Below are positions 29,397-32,102 of a stretch of DNA of 32,102 bases, piece after piece. Within the stretch, counting starts at the first letter, position 1; every line of letters begins with the position of its first letter. Below the pieces are notes generated by a model that was not told the DNA's origin, ran no database searches, and worked only from the letters and a program-made list of their open reading frames with translations. A program made the translations under genes and the position numbers. The stretch is from Nitrososphaera sp. (GTDB lineage Archaea > Thermoproteota > Nitrososphaeria > Nitrososphaerales > Nitrososphaeraceae). The stretch is taken from the NCBI GenBank assembly GCA_023250885.1, contig JAHEZV010000009.1, positions 1-32,102 on the forward strand, written 5' to 3'.

Positions 29397-30050
29397 CTAG
29401 TAGCCTGTCGCTTCCAGATTCTTTGTGGACGTGCTTGATGTTGTTGACGGCAGGTCCGGGAACTTGTTCTTCATGTTCATCTCCACAACTGCGCTTGCTT
29501 CTTCCATTATCCTTGCCGTGTCTTCGTTGAACCCGGTGACGGTTCCAATTTCGTTGTTCGGTATCTGCCCAGAATCTGTTATGATGTTTCCAAGCAGCTC
29601 TGATATCTGCCCAAATGACTGGTCTGCCTCAGGCATCATTCCCGCTAGTCCGCCCTGTAATCCCTTTATCACGGACATCGCAGGGCTCAGCGTCACCACC
29701 ACGTCTCCAAGCTCTGTTATCGTGTTCAGCCTTAGCTGTATCTGTTCCAGTGCGAGTTTTGCAGAAGTCACCATTTTGTTCATTTTTCGGATTTGCGACA
29801 GCTCTCCTGACAGCACTTTTGCGTGCGAAGCGTCGTGGCTCTGCATCGCAAGCACTACGCGCTTGAAAATCACCCGATCCTTTTCCTGCATCCTTGACGT
29901 TATCGAATCCAGTTTCGCGATTTGCATTTGCAGCTTTTTCTGTGCTTCTTCTATCCTTGGCTTCAGTGGCGCTTGTGGCTTGATGCCTTCAAGCAGCCTG
30001 TGACCAACACTTTCCCCTTGTGGCTTTACCCACTTGCTATCAAACGGCAT
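29397..30050 (-). CDS. CdvB-like (Snf7/ESCRT-III family) protein
   Basis: Coiled helical ORF: LLEGIKPQAPLKPRIEEAQKKLQMQIAKLDSITSRMQEKDRVIFKRVVLAMQSHDASHAKVLSGELSQIRKMNKMVTSAKLALEQIQLRLNTI, typical archaeal CdvB core. Confidence 0.85.
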   Translation of the reverse strand: MPFDSKWVKPQGESVGHRLLEGIKPQAPLKPRIEEAQKKLQMQIAKLDSITSRMQEKDRVIFKRVVLAMQSHDASHAKVLSGELSQIRKMNKMVTSAKLALEQIQLRLNTITELGDVVVTLSPAMSVIKGLQGGLAGMMPEADQSFGQISELLGNIITDSGQIPNNEIGTVTGFNEDTARIMEEASAVVEMNMKNKFPDLPSTTSSTSTKNLEATGY

Positions 30051-30110
30051 ACTATTACCTAGGCATCATTACGTCGGAGAACTAAAAGCCGCGATGTACC
30101 GCAGCCGGCA

Positions 30111-30140
30111 GTAACCGCGGTAACACCAGTCCGCGGTTAC
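30111..30140. repeat. Perfect inverted repeat GTAACCGCGG-N10-CCGCGGTTAC in the cdvB-like/hypothetical divergent region
   Basis: 10-bp arms fully complementary with 10-nt spacer. Confidence 0.85.
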
Positions 30141-30228
30141 ACATTCTCTATAACATTCTCTCAAACCCAATAAACCTTACCCTTTAGACAAGTTTTTAAA
30201 GGCTATATCACGGGGTTAGTCTGTAGAG

Positions 30229-30492
30229 ATGATAAAGGAGAAAATCAAAGTCAACAATCGCAATTACAACGTTACAATCAACGAGCAGACGCAGATGTAC
30301 GCGATGCGATTGCGGAGGCTTTATCAGCAGAGCTACAACGACATGGACAGCTTTGACGAAGTGAGCTCTGAAATCTCTAGCACGGTGAGCAACCTGCTCA
30401 AGCACGCCGTTTCTCCAGAAGTAAGGGAAGACGACATGGACGGTGTCATACAGCAACTGCTAAAGATGTACGAAAAGGCTGCCAAGCGGTAA
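30229..30492 (+). CDS. Small hypothetical protein (87 aa)
   Basis: ATG ORF with TATA-like TTTTTAAAGG about 30 bp upstream. Confidence 0.65.
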   Translation: MIKEKIKVNNRNYNVTINEQTQMYAMRLRRLYQQSYNDMDSFDEVSSEISSTVSNLLKHAVSPEVREDDMDGVIQQLLKMYEKAAKR

Positions 30493-30494
30493 AT

Positions 30495-30516
30495 TTTAAC
30501 ATCTAGAAAACATCTA
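30495..30516. promoter_or_regulatory. Tandem AACATCTA repeat upstream of thrC, sharing TTTAACATCTAG with the hom/lrp intergenic region (120-131)
   Basis: AACATCTA at 30498-30505 and 30509-30516 (11-bp period); TTTAACATCTAG at 30495-30506 and 120-131. Confidence 0.5.
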
Positions 30517-30542
30517 AATAACAATCGCAAGTCTCTCCTCGT

Positions 30543-31883
30543 ATGGACGCCCATGCGATCAAAAAGTGCATCAACCCGTCATGTGGTTTAGCTTATGAAA
30601 TTGACAACGACATTTACAGGTGTTCCTGCGGCTCGCTTCTTGACATAAGATACAACAAGAAACCAGGCCGCGACCTCATCGAAACGTTCTACCAGCGGCG
30701 CAATTACGGGGGCAACATTTATAACGAAAGCGGCGTGTGGCGTTTCCGCGACCTTATCAATTTTGCCGGCATTGACATTGAACATTTTGAAGAATGCGCG
30801 CGGGTTCTTGTGTCCCTTGATGGCTCGGAAGGCCGTCTCTCAAAGCCCTACAATATGAGCAAAGCAGCAGACTACGCGGAAATGGATCATGATTCCTTCC
30901 TGCTCCAGCCCGAAGGCTACAACCCGTCCGGCTCATTCAAGGACAACGGCATGTCAACTGCGGTGACGCACGCAAAGATGCTTGCAGTAAAAAAGATAAT
31001 CTGCGCTTCCACCGGCAACACTTCAGCTTCTGCTGCTATGTACGCTGCCAATGAAGACATGGACTGCGACGTCTATATTCCAAAGGGGGAAATCGCACCC
31101 GGCAAGCTTGGGCAGGCATTCCAATTTGGCGCGCAGGTGATTCAGGTGCAGGGCAACTTTGACGACGCCCTTGCGACATCGCTCAAAAATGCCAAGGAAA
31201 CCGGCGGCTATACTGTTAATTCTGTAAACCCCTTCCGCCTTGAAGGCCAGAAGACCATTGTTTACAGAGTATTGGAGCATCTCAACTGGAACCCTCCGGA
31301 CTGGATCGTTTATCCAGGCGGAGCGCTGGGCAATACTTCTAGCTGCGGCAAGTGTCTAATAGAGCTGTACGAATGGGGCTGGATCAAGACAATTCCACGC
31401 ATGGCGATAGTGAACGCAGAAGGCGCAAACACTTTCTACGAACTCTATAATGGTTTGTTTGAAGGCAAGCCATTGACTTGGAATGGTGGGAGGCCAGATC
31501 TTGCAATGGTCGACCGCTACTACGCGCATCTAGACAAGAAAGGTGTCAGGCCAAAGACCCATGCAACAGCTATCCAGATAGGAAAACCTGCCAACATTGC
31601 CAAGGCGCTGCGCGCGCTGGACTTCACAAGAGGCATCGTCGTGCAGGTAAGCGACAAGGAAATGAGCGACGGCATGTCGATAGTCGGCTTGAACGGCTTT
31701 GACTGCGAAATGGCTTCTGGCGCGGTTCCTGCCGGTGTGAGAAAGCTGCGCAACGAGGGTCTGATAAAACGTGATGACGTAGTAGTTGGCATACTTACTG
31801 GAAGGCAGAAAGACCCGGGACTTGCAGTGGAATACCACTCCAATCCGAATAACATGTATGCAAGACCGCCAACCAGCCACTGA
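30543..31883 (+). CDS. thrC: Threonine synthase
   Basis: Zn-ribbon-like N-terminus and LLQPEGYNPSGSFKDNGMSTAVTHA PLP-lysine motif, ICASTGNTSASAAMYAA, YPGGALGNTSS. Confidence 0.92.
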   Translation: MDAHAIKKCINPSCGLAYEIDNDIYRCSCGSLLDIRYNKKPGRDLIETFYQRRNYGGNIYNESGVWRFRDLINFAGIDIEHFEECARVLVSLDGSEGRLSKPYNMSKAADYAEMDHDSFLLQPEGYNPSGSFKDNGMSTAVTHAKMLAVKKIICASTGNTSASAAMYAANEDMDCDVYIPKGEIAPGKLGQAFQFGAQVIQVQGNFDDALATSLKNAKETGGYTVNSVNPFRLEGQKTIVYRVLEHLNWNPPDWIVYPGGALGNTSSCGKCLIELYEWGWIKTIPRMAIVNAEGANTFYELYNGLFEGKPLTWNGGRPDLAMVDRYYAHLDKKGVRPKTHATAIQIGKPANIAKALRALDFTRGIVVQVSDKEMSDGMSIVGLNGFDCEMASGAVPAGVRKLRNEGLIKRDDVVVGILTGRQKDPGLAVEYHSNPNNMYARPPTSH

Positions 31884-31950
31884 ACTTTTAAGTCAAGTTC
31901 CGTAAGTCCGTTTATATCGCGTGAGGAATCTACGTCCATTTCTGATCACA

Positions 31951-32102
31951 TCATCTATGTCGGAGTAAGAACGGTTGGTGCATACTGCAGACAGCTGACT
32001 TGAGGGGCTTGTTCACCAGCCTCTCCACGGGATTGAGGTTTGGCGCCCTCTTCGGGAGCATCTTCACCTTCAACATCGGATGTTCCCGGATGAACTTTTT
32101 CA
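31951..32102 (-). mobile_element. IS630-like transposase C-terminus (continues beyond window)
   Basis: Reverse-strand translation KKFIREHPMLKVKMLPKRAPNLNPVERLVNKPLKSAVCSMHQPFLLRHR*; 'LP..APNLNPVERL' is the DDE-E motif of IS630/Tc1-type transposases. Confidence 0.8.

Noticed and set aside
29425-30003. 192-aa plus-strand ORF opposite the CdvB-like gene
   Set aside because: Ser/Ile/Cys-rich antisense shadow of a coding gene.

Overview
The 32.1 kb window looks like a Nitrososphaera-type ammonia-oxidising thaumarchaeon (inferred from archaeal r-protein order, proteasome alpha subunit, Rpp29, CdvB/Snf7 protein, F420-type LLM oxidoreductase and moderate GC). Left to right: N-terminus of homoserine dehydrogenase (-) divergent from an Lrp/AsnC regulator; TauE/SafE permease; a tandem-SDR protein; two conserved hypotheticals; purK/purE (-) and purC (+); a wHTH regulator; DUF371 protein; psmA; redoxin; SPOUT-like RNA methyltransferase; a ribosomal protein operon (uL3-uL4-uL23-[no uL2]-uS19-uL22-uS3-uL29-Rpp29-uS17-uL14-uL24-eS4-uL5-uS14-uS8-uL6); an intron-containing tRNA-Asn(GTT); a nucleotidyltransferase/LLM/thiolase/DUF35 cluster; a biotin locus (bioD, bioA, bioB, bioF) interrupted by a serine recombinase; a CdvB-like protein; threonine synthase; and the C-terminus of an IS630-like transposase at the right edge. 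Main points of interest: (1) uS3 appears to need an ACG (or ATA) start codon; (2) tRNA-Asn has a 33-nt noncanonical intron between positions 27 and 28; (3) a BirA-type operator lies upstream of bioB, and a perfect 26-bp palindrome downstream of bioF has a half-copy upstream of bioB; (4) a nested dyad region beside the serine recombinase may be a res-like site; (5) the 604-aa tandem SDR resembles the N-terminal half of Chloroflexus malonyl-CoA reductase but has a degenerate catalytic motif; (6) a 12-bp motif is shared by the hom/lrp and thrC promoters; (7) uL2 is missing from its canonical slot. All homology calls are by eye from memory; no searches were run.
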